Positions 39,809 through 49,169 of a stretch of 64,000 bases of DNA are shown here, in pieces. The DNA is taken from the NCBI GenBank assembly GCA_021791195.1, contig JAJYXB010000012.1, positions 23,631 to 87,630 on the forward strand. Direction: 5' to 3'. The notes beneath the pieces are model-generated. The model worked only from the letters and a program-made list of their open reading frames with translations, had not been told where the DNA came from and did not search any database. This DNA is from Actinomycetes bacterium (GTDB lineage: Bacteria > Actinomycetota > Thermoleophilia > BMS3ABIN01). Within the stretch, counting starts at the first letter, position 1. Each line of letters opens with the position of its first letter. A program made the position numbers and the translations under genes.

Positions 39809-40466
39809 CTCGGCGCTTCTTGCCCTGCGGCTGTCGCTGCAGGTGGCGCTGACCGCCACGATCATGGTGGTGCCGGCTGGCATCTTCTTTGCCTGCGTGC
39901 TGGCGCGGGGGCGCTTTCGCGGCCGGGACCTGCTGGACGTAGCCCTCACCCTGCCGCTGGTGCTGCCGCCGACGGTCACCGGCTATTACCTGGTGGTGCT
40001 TTTCGGCCGCAACGGCCCCATCGGCAGCCGGGTCTATGCCCTGACGGGCTGGTCGATCATGTTCACCTGGGAGGCGGCGGTGCTGGCCTCTTTCGTGGTG
40101 GCGCTGCCGCTGATGGTCAAGACCGCCCGGGCCGCATTCGAGTCAGTCGAGCCCCAGTTTGTCGATGCCTCGCGCACGCTCGGCCACTCCGAGGCCAGCA
40201 CCTTCCTGAAAGTGGTGCTGCCGCTGTCCCGCCGGGGCGTGATCGCCGGCGCCTCGCTGGCCTTTGCGCGGGCGCTGGGCGAGTTTGGCGCGACGCTGAT
40301 GCTGGCGGGCAACATCCCCGGCCGGACCAGCACGGCGCCGCTGGCGATCTACAGCTATGCCGGCAGCGGCGACTGGCCGCGGGCCAACGGCCTGGTGCTG
40401 CTGTTCACCCTGGTAGCCGCCGGCTTCCTCTACGTTGCCAGCAAACTGAACGCGCGCATTTTCTGA
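39801..40466 (+). CDS. modB: Molybdate ABC transporter permease
   Basis: Inner-membrane channel subunit, 221 residues, about five or six helices. TLPLVLPPTVTGYYLVVLFG and the EAA loop (DASRTLGHSEASTFLKVVLP) are typical ModB. TTG start at 39801 overlaps the modA stop by eight bases. Confidence 0.93.
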   Translation: MDSSALLALRLSLQVALTATIMVVPAGIFFACVLARGRFRGRDLLDVALTLPLVLPPTVTGYYLVVLFGRNGPIGSRVYALTGWSIMFTWEAAVLASFVVALPLMVKTARAAFESVEPQFVDASRTLGHSEASTFLKVVLPLSRRGVIAGASLAFARALGEFGATLMLAGNIPGRTSTAPLAIYSYAGSGDWPRANGLVLLFTLVAAGFLYVASKLNARIF

Positions 40467-40526
40467 GGGATGACCCGGGCAGGCAAAAATGAGCGGGACA
40501 GCGCCGAACCGGGATCCGGGAGAAAG

Positions 40527-41237
40527 ATGGGGATTGAACTAAAGATAAGCAAGCAGGTTAAAGGATTCGATCTTGACGCCGGCTGGGAAGCCGGCCGCGA
40601 GCTGGTGGCGCTGTTCGGCCGCTCCGGCGCCGGCAAGACGATGACGCTGAAGCTGATCGCCGGCCTGATGAAGCCCGACCGCGGCCACATCCGCGTCAAC
40701 GGCGAGACGCACTTCGACAGCGGCGCCCGCATCGACCTGAAAACCCGGCGCCGGTGCCTGGGTTACGTCTTCCAGAACCATGCGCTGCTGCCGCACATGA
40801 GCGTCGGGCAGAACATCGCTTATGGCCTGGCGGGGGTCCGCGGCGACGAGCGCCGCGAGCGGCTGGCGGAGATGCTCTCGCTCTTTGGCCTGGAGGGGCT
40901 GAAACACTCCCTGCCGCGTGACATCTCCGGCGGCCAGCAGCAGCGGGTGGCGCTGGCGCGGGCGCTGATCGGCCGGCCGCGGCTGCTGATGCTGGACGAG
41001 CCCTTTTCGGCGCTGGACATGCCGGCGCGGCTTGAGCTGCGGAGCGTGATCCGGGAGGTGCAGTCGCGGTTCTCCATCCCGGTGGTGCTGGTGACCCATT
41101 CCTTTTCCGAGCTGAGGGAGATGGCGGACCGCGTGATCGTCTACTCCCGGGGCCGCGTGGCGCAGGCGGGCTCGCCGGCCGAGATCGAGGCCAGTCCCGC
41201 CGGCCCAGAGGTCGCGGAGCTGCTGGGATTGGAATAG
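40527..41237 (+). CDS. modC: Molybdate ABC transporter ATPase
   Basis: Nucleotide-binding subunit. Walker A GRSGAGKT, signature ISGGQQQRVALARAL, Walker B LLMLDEPFSALD and the H-loop VTHS are present. The ATG at 40527 starts the usual MGIELKISKQVKGFDLD and has GGGAGA upstream; an ATG at 40470 adds 19 non-homologous residues. At 236 residues it lacks the C-terminal TOBE domain of longer ModC. Confidence 0.93.
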   Translation: MGIELKISKQVKGFDLDAGWEAGRELVALFGRSGAGKTMTLKLIAGLMKPDRGHIRVNGETHFDSGARIDLKTRRRCLGYVFQNHALLPHMSVGQNIAYGLAGVRGDERRERLAEMLSLFGLEGLKHSLPRDISGGQQQRVALARALIGRPRLLMLDEPFSALDMPARLELRSVIREVQSRFSIPVVLVTHSFSELREMADRVIVYSRGRVAQAGSPAEIEASPAGPEVAELLGLE

Positions 41238-41319
41238 GGGATTGGTTTAGAATTGTCGCGCCGGACCGGCGCGGGGGCAGGATAGCGTCCGCCGGCAAGG
41301 CAGAACCGAAGGAGAGGCA

Positions 41320-42369
41320 ATGTGTGAGCTGAATCAGAAGACCGTGCCCGTGCGCGAGGCTGCTGGCGCCGTGCTGTGCCACGACATCACCGAGATCAAC
41401 CCGCGCACGGGTTTCAAGGGCGCCCGCTTCCGGCGCGGCCACGTGATCACCGACGCCGACATCGACATCCTGCTCGACCTGGGCAAGGAGAACATCTACG
41501 CGCTTGCTCTCGGCGCCGGGCAGCTGCATGAGGACGACGCCGCGCTCCGGCTGGCGGCCGCGGTCGCCGGCCCGGGGACGCGCTTCGTTCCCGAGCCGCG
41601 GGAGGGCAAGATCAACATCACCGCCGCCACCGCGGGGCTGCTCTCGGTGAACGTGGCGGCGCTGGAGCGGTTTAACCTGAGCGGACAGGTAATGTGCGCC
41701 ACGCTGCACACGCACACGCTGGTGGCGGCGGAGGCCAGGGTGGCGGGCACCCGCGCGATCCCGCTGGTGGTTGACGAGCAGGATGTCATGGAAGCGGCGG
41801 AGGTGGCCGCCGCCGCCGGCGGGCTGGTGACGGTGACGCCGCTCAGGCAGGCGCGCGCCGCGGTGATCGTCACCGGTGCCGAGGTCCACAGCGGCCGCAT
41901 CGAGGATGCCTTCGGGCCGGTCATCGAAACGAAGCTCGCGGCGCTTGGTTCGGGCATCGTCTCGCTGGAGACCTGTCCCGACGACGCCGCGGTCATCGCC
42001 GCCGCCATCACCGCCGGCCGCGGCCGCGGAGCCGACCTCATCATCGTCACCGGCGGCATGTCGGTGGACCCCGATGACGTCACCCTGGCGGGTGTGCGCC
42101 GCTCCGGCGCCGCGATCGCCGCCTACGGCTCGGCCGTCATCCCCGGCGCCATGTTCCTGACGGCGTACTTTGACGACGGCACGCCGGTGCTCGGCGTGCC
42201 CGCCTGCGGCATCTTCCATCAGCACACAATCCTGGACCTGGTGCTGCCGCGCGTGCTTGCCGGCGAACGCATCGGCCGGGGCGAGATCGCCCGTCTCGGC
42301 CATGGGGGCCTCTGTCTGGAGTGCGGCGAGTGCCGCTTCCCTGTCTGTCCGTTTGGAAAGGGGACCTGA
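41320..42369 (+). CDS. Molybdopterin-binding (MoaB/Mog-fold) protein
   Basis: 349 residues. The second half has the MoCF fold with AAVIVTGAEVHSGRIEDAFG and TGGMSVDPDDVT, as in MogA/MoeA/CinA; the N-terminal half resembles the MoeA-like leader found in such proteins in anaerobes. The C-terminus ends with CLECGECRFPVC, a cysteine cluster that could bind metal or Fe-S. Context (modABC before, fmdE after) suggests insertion of Mo or W into the pterin or its delivery to formate dehydrogenase. Confidence 0.85.
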   Translation: MCELNQKTVPVREAAGAVLCHDITEINPRTGFKGARFRRGHVITDADIDILLDLGKENIYALALGAGQLHEDDAALRLAAAVAGPGTRFVPEPREGKINITAATAGLLSVNVAALERFNLSGQVMCATLHTHTLVAAEARVAGTRAIPLVVDEQDVMEAAEVAAAAGGLVTVTPLRQARAAVIVTGAEVHSGRIEDAFGPVIETKLAALGSGIVSLETCPDDAAVIAAAITAGRGRGADLIIVTGGMSVDPDDVTLAGVRRSGAAIAAYGSAVIPGAMFLTAYFDDGTPVLGVPACGIFHQHTILDLVLPRVLAGERIGRGEIARLGHGGLCLECGECRFPVCPFGKGT

Positions 42370-42370
42370 G

Positions 42371-42958
42371 ATGAAATCACTGGAGGAACATCTGGCTGAA
42401 GCCGCCGCCTTTCACGGGGAGAGCTGTCCCGGGCAGGTACTGGGCGTGCGGCTGGCGCGCGCCGGCCTGCGCCAGGCCGGCATCGACGATCCGCTGGCGG
42501 AAGGGGCGCGAAAAAAGCTGATCGTCTTTGTCGAGATCGACCGCTGCGCCGCCGACGCCATCATGGCGGTCACCGGCTGCCGGGTAGGCAAGCGCAGCCT
42601 GAAGGTGATCGATTACGGCGTCATGGCCGCCACCTTTCTCAATCTGGAAAGCGGCCGCGCGGTGCGGGTGGTGGCGCGCGAAGAGGCGCGCGGGCTGGCG
42701 GCCGCCTACGCCTCCGGCGAGGGCGGCAAGTACGAGCAGCAGCGCCGCGCCTATGAGGTGATGCCGGAGGCGGAGCTGTTCAGCTTCGAGGAGGTCGAGG
42801 TGAGCGTGCCGCCGGAGGACATGCCGGGGAGGCCGCTCTCGCGCGTCCGCTGCCAGCGCTGCGGCGATCACGTCCAGGACCGGCGCGAGCGCGTCGTGGA
42901 CGGCGCCGTCCTCTGCCGCGCCTGCGCCGAAGGCGGTTATTACCGCCGCCACAGCTGA
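42371..42958 (+). CDS. FmdE-family protein
   Basis: 195 residues. FHGESCPGQVLGVRLARAGL and DRCAADAIMAVTGC form the FmdE domain, known from molybdenum/tungsten formylmethanofuran dehydrogenase clusters, and CQRCGDHV with CRACAEGGYY is a C-terminal zinc ribbon. No methanofuran enzymes are nearby, so a general Mo/W-enzyme maturation or sensing role is more likely. Starts one base after the preceding gene, so the pair is probably co-translated. Confidence 0.88.
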   Translation: MKSLEEHLAEAAAFHGESCPGQVLGVRLARAGLRQAGIDDPLAEGARKKLIVFVEIDRCAADAIMAVTGCRVGKRSLKVIDYGVMAATFLNLESGRAVRVVAREEARGLAAAYASGEGGKYEQQRRAYEVMPEAELFSFEEVEVSVPPEDMPGRPLSRVRCQRCGDHVQDRRERVVDGAVLCRACAEGGYYRRHS

Positions 42959-43043
42959 GCGGAATCCGCAATCCGGCGCGCGCCGTTTTGAATCCGTTCG
43001 CGGCGGCAAGAATCTTCCTGCATCCGAACAGGAAGGAGGGGCC

Positions 43044-44615
43044 ATGCATCCCGGCATCGTTCCCGGAGCGGCGCTGCCGGCCGGACAGGGGCGCTGGGTG
43101 CTGTGGTCCACCATCCTCGCCTCGAGCATGGCTTTCATCGACGGCACGGCGCTGGCGGTGGCGCTGCCGGTGCTGCAGTCGGACCTGGGCGCCAGCGGCG
43201 CGCAGCTGCTGTGGGTGGTCGACGGCTACCTGCTGATGCTGGCCGCGTTCATCCTGACAGGCGGCGCGCTGGGGGACCGGCTGGGGCGCAAGCGGGTGTT
43301 CATGACCGGCATCACCATTTTCGCGCTGTCGTCGCTTGCCTGCGGCTTTTCGCCGGATACCGGCTTCCTCATTGCCGCGCGCGTGATCCAGGGCATCGGC
43401 GGCGCCCTGATGATCCCCGGCAGCCTGTCGATCATCACCGCCAGTTTCAGCCGCGAACGCCGCGGCCGCGCCATCGGCACCTGGTCGGCGGCCACGACTA
43501 TCGTCGTCGTGCTGGGTCCCTTCCTTGGCGGGCTGCTCGCCGATCTGGGCTTCTGGCGCGGCGTATTTTTCATCAATCCGCCGCTGGCGGTGGTCACCCT
43601 GATCATTCTGCACCGGAACGTGCCGGAGAGCCGGGACGAGCAGGCCGGCCGGCTGGATTTCACCGGCGCTGCCCTGGCCGCTCTGGGACTGGCGCTGCTG
43701 ACATATGGTTTTATCAGCGCGCCGGCGGCCGGTTTCGGCGCGCCCGCCATCTATGGCTCGCTGGGTCTGGGCGTGCTGCTGCTGGCGGCCCTGGTATTGT
43801 GGGAATGGCGCAGCCCCAGCCCGATGCTGCCGCTGGAGATGTTCCGCTCGCGCAACTTCAGCGGCGCCAACCTGCTGACGCTGTTTCTCTACGGCGCGCT
43901 AAATGTGTCAACTTTCTTCCTGCCACTCAACCTGGTGCAGGTCCAGGGATATACGCCGCTGGCGGCCGGCCTGACGTTTCTGCCTTTCGGCATCCTGCTG
44001 GCGGGTCTGTCGCGCTGGTCGGGCGGACTGGTGGACCGCTTCGGTCCGCGGCTGCCGCTCACCGTCGGGCCGGCTACCGTCGCCTGTGGCTTCCTGCTAA
44101 TGGCCCTGCCGGGCGTCACGGGCGGTCCGGCGGATTTCTGGCGTACGTACCTGCCCGGCATCGTCGTCTTCGGCGCCGGCATGGGGCTGACCGTGGCGCC
44201 CCTGACCACCACCGTGATGACCTCGCTGCCGGAGCGCTTCGCCGGTACGGAATCGGGGATCAACAACGCGGTCTCGCGGGTGGCGGGCCTGCTGGCAATC
44301 GCCACCATGGGGGCCGTGGCGCTGTTTGCCTTCGCTCATCTGCTCGACGCCAGATCCCAGACTCTTGGTCTGGGAGCCGGCATTCGCCAGGAGCTGCAGG
44401 CCGAGGCCAGCCGTCTCGGCGATGCCGGCGTGCCCGCTGATGTTTCCGGCGCTCAGCGTGCGGCGGTCAGGCAGGCCATCAGGGAATCGTTTGTGGACAC
44501 GTTCCGCCTGGTGCTGGTCATCTGCGCGGCGCTGGCGCTGGTGAGCGTCATCATGGTGCAGCTGCTGATCCGCGGCCGCCCGCCGGATTTTCAACGCGGC
44601 AGGGGAATGCTGTAA
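43044..44615 (+). CDS. DHA2-family (14-TMS) MFS exporter
   Basis: 523 residues. SSMAFIDGTALAVALPVLQ is the DHA2 D1 motif, GALGDRLGRKRVF motif A, and VVLGPFLGGLLADLGFWRGVF motif C region. An AAGGAGGGG site lies before the ATG. It is a second DHA2 paralogue in the window, distinct in sequence from the one at 19.6-21.3 kb. Substrate unknown. Confidence 0.87.
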   Translation: MHPGIVPGAALPAGQGRWVLWSTILASSMAFIDGTALAVALPVLQSDLGASGAQLLWVVDGYLLMLAAFILTGGALGDRLGRKRVFMTGITIFALSSLACGFSPDTGFLIAARVIQGIGGALMIPGSLSIITASFSRERRGRAIGTWSAATTIVVVLGPFLGGLLADLGFWRGVFFINPPLAVVTLIILHRNVPESRDEQAGRLDFTGAALAALGLALLTYGFISAPAAGFGAPAIYGSLGLGVLLLAALVLWEWRSPSPMLPLEMFRSRNFSGANLLTLFLYGALNVSTFFLPLNLVQVQGYTPLAAGLTFLPFGILLAGLSRWSGGLVDRFGPRLPLTVGPATVACGFLLMALPGVTGGPADFWRTYLPGIVVFGAGMGLTVAPLTTTVMTSLPERFAGTESGINNAVSRVAGLLAIATMGAVALFAFAHLLDARSQTLGLGAGIRQELQAEASRLGDAGVPADVSGAQRAAVRQAIRESFVDTFRLVLVICAALALVSVIMVQLLIRGRPPDFQRGRGML

Positions 44616-44662
44616 AGTCATGGCAGGCACGAGCCGCCTTCCGGCGGCTGGCCGCATGGCTT

Positions 44663-45499
44663 ATGACGACGCAGACACAACCCCCCATAATCTCCCTGAG
44701 ACAGGTCATCCACCGCTATCCGCATTCCGGACAGAACGCGGCGCTGGCGGGGCTGACCCTGGATATCGGCCCCGGCGAGTTCGTGGCCGTGGCCGGCGCC
44801 AATGGCTCCGGCAAGTCGACGCTGGCGCGGCTGCTGAACGGTTTGCTGCTGCCGGCCGCGGGCGAGGTGCTGGTGGACGGCGCCAGCACCGCCAGAGCGG
44901 AAAATCTGGACCGGATTCGCGAGACGGTGGGCATGGTCTTTCAAAATCCGGACAGCCAGATCGTCGCCGGCAGCGTCGGCGATGACATCGCCTTCGGCCT
45001 GGAGAACCTGGGTCTGCCTCCGGACGAGATCGAGCGGCGCTTGCGGGCGGCGGCGGAGCGGTTCGGTGTCGGCGAGTTGCTGGAAAAAGAGCCGCATTGG
45101 CTCTCCGGCGGGCAGAAGCAGCGCACGGTGCTGGCCGGTGTCGTGGCCATGGCGCCGCGGGTGCTGGTGCTGGACGAGCCGACCTCGATGCTCGATCCGC
45201 GTTCACAGCTGGAGTTCCACGATCTGGTGCGCTCTCTTTGGCATGCAGGCACAACTGTGGTGTATGTCACGCATCTGATGGAAGAGGTAGCCGTGGCGCC
45301 GCGGATGCTGGCGCTTGCTGATGGCGCGCTCGCCTTCGATGGCGCTCCGCGCGATTTTTTCACGCGCGACGATCTGCTTAAGAAAACCGGCCTGGTGCCG
45401 CCGCTGGCGATGCGGCTGAGCCGGGCGCTGGCCGCCGCCGGCGGCCCGCAGGAGCCCGCGCTGACGCTGGAAGAGCTGGTAGAGCGCGTATGCGCATAG
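44663..45499 (+). CDS. cbiO: ECF transporter ATPase A1
   Basis: ATPase of an energy-coupling-factor vitamin or metal importer. Walker A GANGSGKST, Q-loop VFQNPDSQIV, signature LSGGQKQRTVLAG and Walker B VLVLDEPTSMLD are intact. 278 residues. The last ten bases overlap the second ATPase gene. No S-component (substrate-binding) gene is in the window, as is usual for a shared group II ECF module. Confidence 0.92.
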   Translation: MTTQTQPPIISLRQVIHRYPHSGQNAALAGLTLDIGPGEFVAVAGANGSGKSTLARLLNGLLLPAAGEVLVDGASTARAENLDRIRETVGMVFQNPDSQIVAGSVGDDIAFGLENLGLPPDEIERRLRAAAERFGVGELLEKEPHWLSGGQKQRTVLAGVVAMAPRVLVLDEPTSMLDPRSQLEFHDLVRSLWHAGTTVVYVTHLMEEVAVAPRMLALADGALAFDGAPRDFFTRDDLLKKTGLVPPLAMRLSRALAAAGGPQEPALTLEELVERVCA

Positions 45500-46344
45500 A
45501 ACTTGACAAAATTGATTTTATATATCAACGAGGGACGCCGTTCGTATCAATGGCGCTCTCGGACGTTTCGCTGGCGATCCGGCCGGGCGAGCGTATCGGT
45601 GTCACCGGCGCAGTGGGCTCGGGAAAATCGACGCTGCTGGAGCTGCTTGCCGGGCTGAAGCCGCCGGCTTCCGGCCGGGTCCGGCATGACGGCCGCGAAC
45701 TGGGAGGCAGGCGCCGCCGGCGGGTGAAGCCGCGGCCGGGAAGCATCGGCCTGGCGCTGCAGTCTCCGGAAAACTGCCTGTTTGAAAGCACGGTGCTCGC
45801 CGATGTCGAATTCGGGCCGCGCAACCTCGGGCTCGCAGCCGGCGAGGCGCGCGCGCGCGCCGAAGCGGCAATGGTGTCCATGGGCCTCGCCCCGGCCCGG
45901 TTCAGCCGGCGCAGCCCCTGGTCGCTCAGCACCGGCGAGCAGCGCCGGGTGGCGCTGGCGGGGGTGCTGGCGATGCGGCCGGAGGTGCTGCTGCTGGACG
46001 AACCCACCGCGCACCTGGATCCGGCGACCCGCCAGGAGCTGATCGGCCGGCTGCTTGAAGTCAACGCGGATACCGGCGCCACCATCGTCATGGTCGGACA
46101 CGACATGGACGAGATGGCGCGCTTCGCCGAACGTCTCATCATCCTGGAAGACGGCCGCCTGGCGGCCGATGGCCCGGCGGCGGCGCTGCTGGCCGACGCT
46201 GATCTGCTCAGGGCGCACGGCCTGGAAGCTCCGGCCACGGTTAGGCTTGGCATGATGCTGGCGGCGGCGCTGCAAAGACCGGTGCCCGCGTTGCTGAGCG
46301 AAGCGGCCGCGGCGGGCTACCTGCGCCAGCTGGCGGAGGTGTAG
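45490..46344 (+). CDS. cbiO: ECF transporter ATPase A2
   Basis: Second ATPase of the ECF module, 284 residues. Walker A GAVGSGKST and Walker B VLLLDEPTAHLD are intact, and the H-loop His is in MVGHDMDE. The ABC signature reads LSTGEQRRVALAG, the degenerate variant common in the second ECF ATPase. A product of 11 residues starts before the first ATPase's stop, implying coupled translation. Confidence 0.92.
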   Translation: MRIELDKIDFIYQRGTPFVSMALSDVSLAIRPGERIGVTGAVGSGKSTLLELLAGLKPPASGRVRHDGRELGGRRRRRVKPRPGSIGLALQSPENCLFESTVLADVEFGPRNLGLAAGEARARAEAAMVSMGLAPARFSRRSPWSLSTGEQRRVALAGVLAMRPEVLLLDEPTAHLDPATRQELIGRLLEVNADTGATIVMVGHDMDEMARFAERLIILEDGRLAADGPAAALLADADLLRAHGLEAPATVRLGMMLAAALQRPVPALLSEAAAAGYLRQLAEV

Positions 46345-46347
46345 GCG

Positions 46348-47154
46348 GTGCAGCTGGGCAATGCCGCCATCGGCCAGTACCTTCCTGGAAGCTCGCTGCT
46401 GCACCGCGCCGACCCGCGGCTGAAGATCACCACCCTCGCCATCTTCGCGGTGGCGCTCTTTTTCGTGGGGGGCATCGCCGGCCTGCTGGTCATGGGCGCC
46501 GGCCTGCTGCTGGCGCTGGCCCTGGCGCGGGTGCCGTCGCGGCTGATTTTCCGCAGCAGCCGGCCGGTGCTGCTGCTGGCGCTCATCACCTTTTGTTTCC
46601 AGCTGTTTCTGCACGGCGGCGCCCAGCTGGGCCATCTCGGCCCCCTGACGCTTTATCGCGACGGCGCGCGGGACGGCGGCTTCCTTGCCCTGCGGCTGGT
46701 GCTGCTGGTGCTCTCGGGGATCACGCTCAGCCTGACGACGCCGCCGGTGATGCTCACCGACGCGCTGGGAAGGTTGATGGCGCCGCTGAGCCAGGTGAGA
46801 TTCCCCGCGTATGAGCTGGCGCTGATGATGACGATCGCGCTCCGCTTCATCCCGGCGCTGCTGGCGGAAGCAGACCGCATCATTCTGGCGCAGGCGGCCC
46901 GCGGCGCCGGTCTGGGCGGCGGCCTCACCGGGCGCGTGCGCGCGCTCTTGCCGGTGCTGATCCCGCTGTTTATCCTCAGCTTCAGCAATGCCGACGAACT
47001 GGCCCAGGCGATGGAGTCCCGCTGCTACCGCGGCGGCCGCGGCCGGACGCAGCGCCGCAGGCTGGCGCTCGGCCGGGTGGACGCGCTGTTCGCGCTGCTG
47101 GCCCTGTTGCTGGTGGGCGCCGGCATCGTCATCGGCAGGAAGAGTGGTTTTTGA
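46348..47154 (+). CDS. cbiQ: ECF transporter T component
   Basis: Membrane scaffold that couples the two ATPases to S components. 268 residues, five or six helices. GSSLLHRADPRLKI is the family's N-terminal motif, and near the C-terminus the coupling helices carry ARGAGLGGG and SRCYRGGRGRTQRR (Ala-Arg-Gly type). GTG start 3 bp after the second ATPase gene. Overlaps truA. Confidence 0.92.
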   Translation: MQLGNAAIGQYLPGSSLLHRADPRLKITTLAIFAVALFFVGGIAGLLVMGAGLLLALALARVPSRLIFRSSRPVLLLALITFCFQLFLHGGAQLGHLGPLTLYRDGARDGGFLALRLVLLVLSGITLSLTTPPVMLTDALGRLMAPLSQVRFPAYELALMMTIALRFIPALLAEADRIILAQAARGAGLGGGLTGRVRALLPVLIPLFILSFSNADELAQAMESRCYRGGRGRTQRRRLALGRVDALFALLALLLVGAGIVIGRKSGF

Positions 47155-47894
47155 CTTTGACAAACTTCAGACTTGACATCGAATACGACGGCACCGGGTT
47201 TGCCGGCTGGGCCAGGCAGCCAGGGCTGGATACGATCGAAGGCACGCTGATGGAGACGCTGGCGCGCATTCTCCAGCAGCCGGTGCGTCTGACCGTGGCC
47301 GGCCGCACCGACGCGGGCGTGCACGCGCGCGGGCAGGTGGCCAGCTTCAGCGCCGCAGGGGAGGGGATCGACTGCGGCAAGCTCAGGCGGTCACTCAACC
47401 AGCTGCTGCCCGGCGCCATCGCCGTCAGGCAGGTTAGCCGGGCCGCGGCGGATTTCGATGCCCGCCGCAGCGCCCTCTCCAGAACATATTCCTACTCTGT
47501 GCTCAACCGGTCCTGGCCTTCGGTTTTCCGCCGGCGCTTTGTCTATTACTATCCCGGCAGGCTCGACCTGGATCTGCTCGGGCGCGCGGCCTCGCTGGCG
47601 CTCGGCCGCCATGACTTCACCGCCTTCACGCCAGCCGTCAGCGAGCACTGCTACTTCGAGCGTGAGATCACCGGCTCCGCGTGGCGCCGCGAGGGCGATC
47701 TGCTCGTTTACACGATCACGGCCAGCAGCTTCCTGCGCAACATGGTGCGGGTGATGGTCGGCACCATGCTGGAGATCGGCCGTGGCTACCGGCCGCTGGA
47801 CACGCTCGCCGGACTGCTGGATGGCGCCGGCCGGCCGGACGCCGGCACCACCGCGCCCCCGGGCGGGCTTTGCCTGGAAGAGGTGCGTTACTGA
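47151..47894 (+). CDS. truA: tRNA pseudouridine(38-40) synthase
   Basis: Isomerises U38-U40 of the tRNA anticodon arm. 247 residues; the catalytic Asp is in VAGRTDAGVHARGQVA (about residues 46-61), with RLDIEYDGTGFAGWARQ at the N-terminus. TTG start at 47151 overlaps the cbiQ stop. In many Gram-positives rplM and rpsI follow; here they do not. Confidence 0.95.
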   Translation: MTLTNFRLDIEYDGTGFAGWARQPGLDTIEGTLMETLARILQQPVRLTVAGRTDAGVHARGQVASFSAAGEGIDCGKLRRSLNQLLPGAIAVRQVSRAAADFDARRSALSRTYSYSVLNRSWPSVFRRRFVYYYPGRLDLDLLGRAASLALGRHDFTAFTPAVSEHCYFEREITGSAWRREGDLLVYTITASSFLRNMVRVMVGTMLEIGRGYRPLDTLAGLLDGAGRPDAGTTAPPGGLCLEEVRY

Positions 47895-47975
47895 GGAAAA
47901 AAGCGGCTGGCGGGTGGGAGCGGTCCCGCGACGCCCCGGACCGGGTTGTGGCACTATGAGCGGGGCAACCCTTCT

Positions 47976-48001
47976 GATAAGATATTCCAATAGATATTAT
48001 C
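47976..48001. promoter_or_regulatory. Imperfect AT-rich inverted repeat upstream of the LysR gene
   Basis: GATAAGATAT (47976-47985) and ATATTATC (47994-48001) are an inverted repeat with one unpaired base, about 30 bp before the LysR start. LysR regulators commonly bind such sites for autoregulation. Motif reading only. Confidence 0.3.
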
Positions 48002-48030
48002 GATTTCAATAAGCGCTAAAAGGGTGTCGC

Positions 48031-48942
48031 ATGGATTTGATCAAACTCAGAACTTTTTGTTCCATCGCCAAAAAAGGAAATTTCTCAGCCGTGGCCGAGG
48101 ATCTGTTCATGTCGCAATCGGCGGTCAGCCAGCAGATCCAGGCGCTCGAGCGCCGCTACGGCGTCACACTGTTCGACCGCGGCAGCAAGCGGGTGACGCT
48201 TACCGAGCCCGGCCGCATCCTCTACCAGAAAGCGCAGAAGATGCTGGAGCTGGAGGATGAAATCAATCACGAGCTGGACGACCTGCGGGGTCTCAAGGGC
48301 GGCGAGCTGCGCGTCGGCGCCAGCACGACCGTGGGGAACTATGTCATGCCCTTTTACCTGGGGAAATTCAAACAGCTCTATCCTGACGTCAAGGTCTCGC
48401 TGATCGTGGAGAACACCCGCATCATCGAGGAGAAGCTGCTGGCGGGCGAGTTCTCCCTGGGTGTGGTCGAGCATGAGGTGCAGAATCCGTCCCTGGAAAG
48501 CATCCCGGTCGAACGGGATGAGCTGGTCCTGTTTGTGGGACCGGATCATCGCTGGGCCGAGGGAAAGGCGGTCACCAAGGATGAGCTGATGCAGGAACCC
48601 TTCATTACCCGCGAGGCCGGCTCGGGCACGCGCGAGGTGATCGAGCAGACGCTTAATAAGGCCGGCGTGACGCAGCTGAACGTGGCGCTCGAGCTGGGGA
48701 ATTCATCGGCGATCAAGACGGCGGTGGAGGCCGGCCTGGGCGTTTCCATCCTGTCGCGGCGCGCCGTGCACGCCCAGCTGGAAAGCAAGCTGCTCAAACC
48801 GGTGAGGGTCAAGGGAGTCGCCCTGGAGCGCGATTTTTATCTGATATGCGTGGCCGACCGCTACCTGTCGCCGGCCTCGCTGGAGTTCAAGGCGCTGCTG
48901 GAAAACACGGAGTCCTCCAGCCTGCTGCCGAAGATCGCCTGA
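48031..48942 (+). CDS. LysR-family transcriptional regulator
   Basis: 303 residues. The N-terminal winged helix (LRTFCSIAKKGNFSAVAEDL, then SQSAVSQQIQALERRYG) is followed by a type 2 periplasmic-binding-like effector domain starting at LRVGASTTVGNYVMP. CysB/CysL-like overall, but the effector cannot be told. It stands alone between truA and hppA. Confidence 0.9.
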   Translation: MDLIKLRTFCSIAKKGNFSAVAEDLFMSQSAVSQQIQALERRYGVTLFDRGSKRVTLTEPGRILYQKAQKMLELEDEINHELDDLRGLKGGELRVGASTTVGNYVMPFYLGKFKQLYPDVKVSLIVENTRIIEEKLLAGEFSLGVVEHEVQNPSLESIPVERDELVLFVGPDHRWAEGKAVTKDELMQEPFITREAGSGTREVIEQTLNKAGVTQLNVALELGNSSAIKTAVEAGLGVSILSRRAVHAQLESKLLKPVRVKGVALERDFYLICVADRYLSPASLEFKALLENTESSSLLPKIA

Positions 48943-49169
48943 TTCATAAGCAATCTTTAACCGAAATGCAGCAGTTATCCATTTTACTAATCAGTTACAT
49001 CCAAAATCCGACTGCCCCAAACGGGCATCCGCTTCTTTATCTTTTTTTTACAATCTGATATAAATGCGCCGGTTTGTAAGTTTTATTACACGCTCCCTGG
49101 TATGGAGCCACAGGGGCGTCCAATCCCGACCGGGAAGAAGCCCGCGAAGAAAGGAGAGGATAGTTAATT

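Noticed and set aside
44628..44655. GAGCCGCC/GGCGGCT hairpin before the ECF genes as terminator or riboswitch
   Set aside because: No T-run and no known aptamer motif; too short to call.
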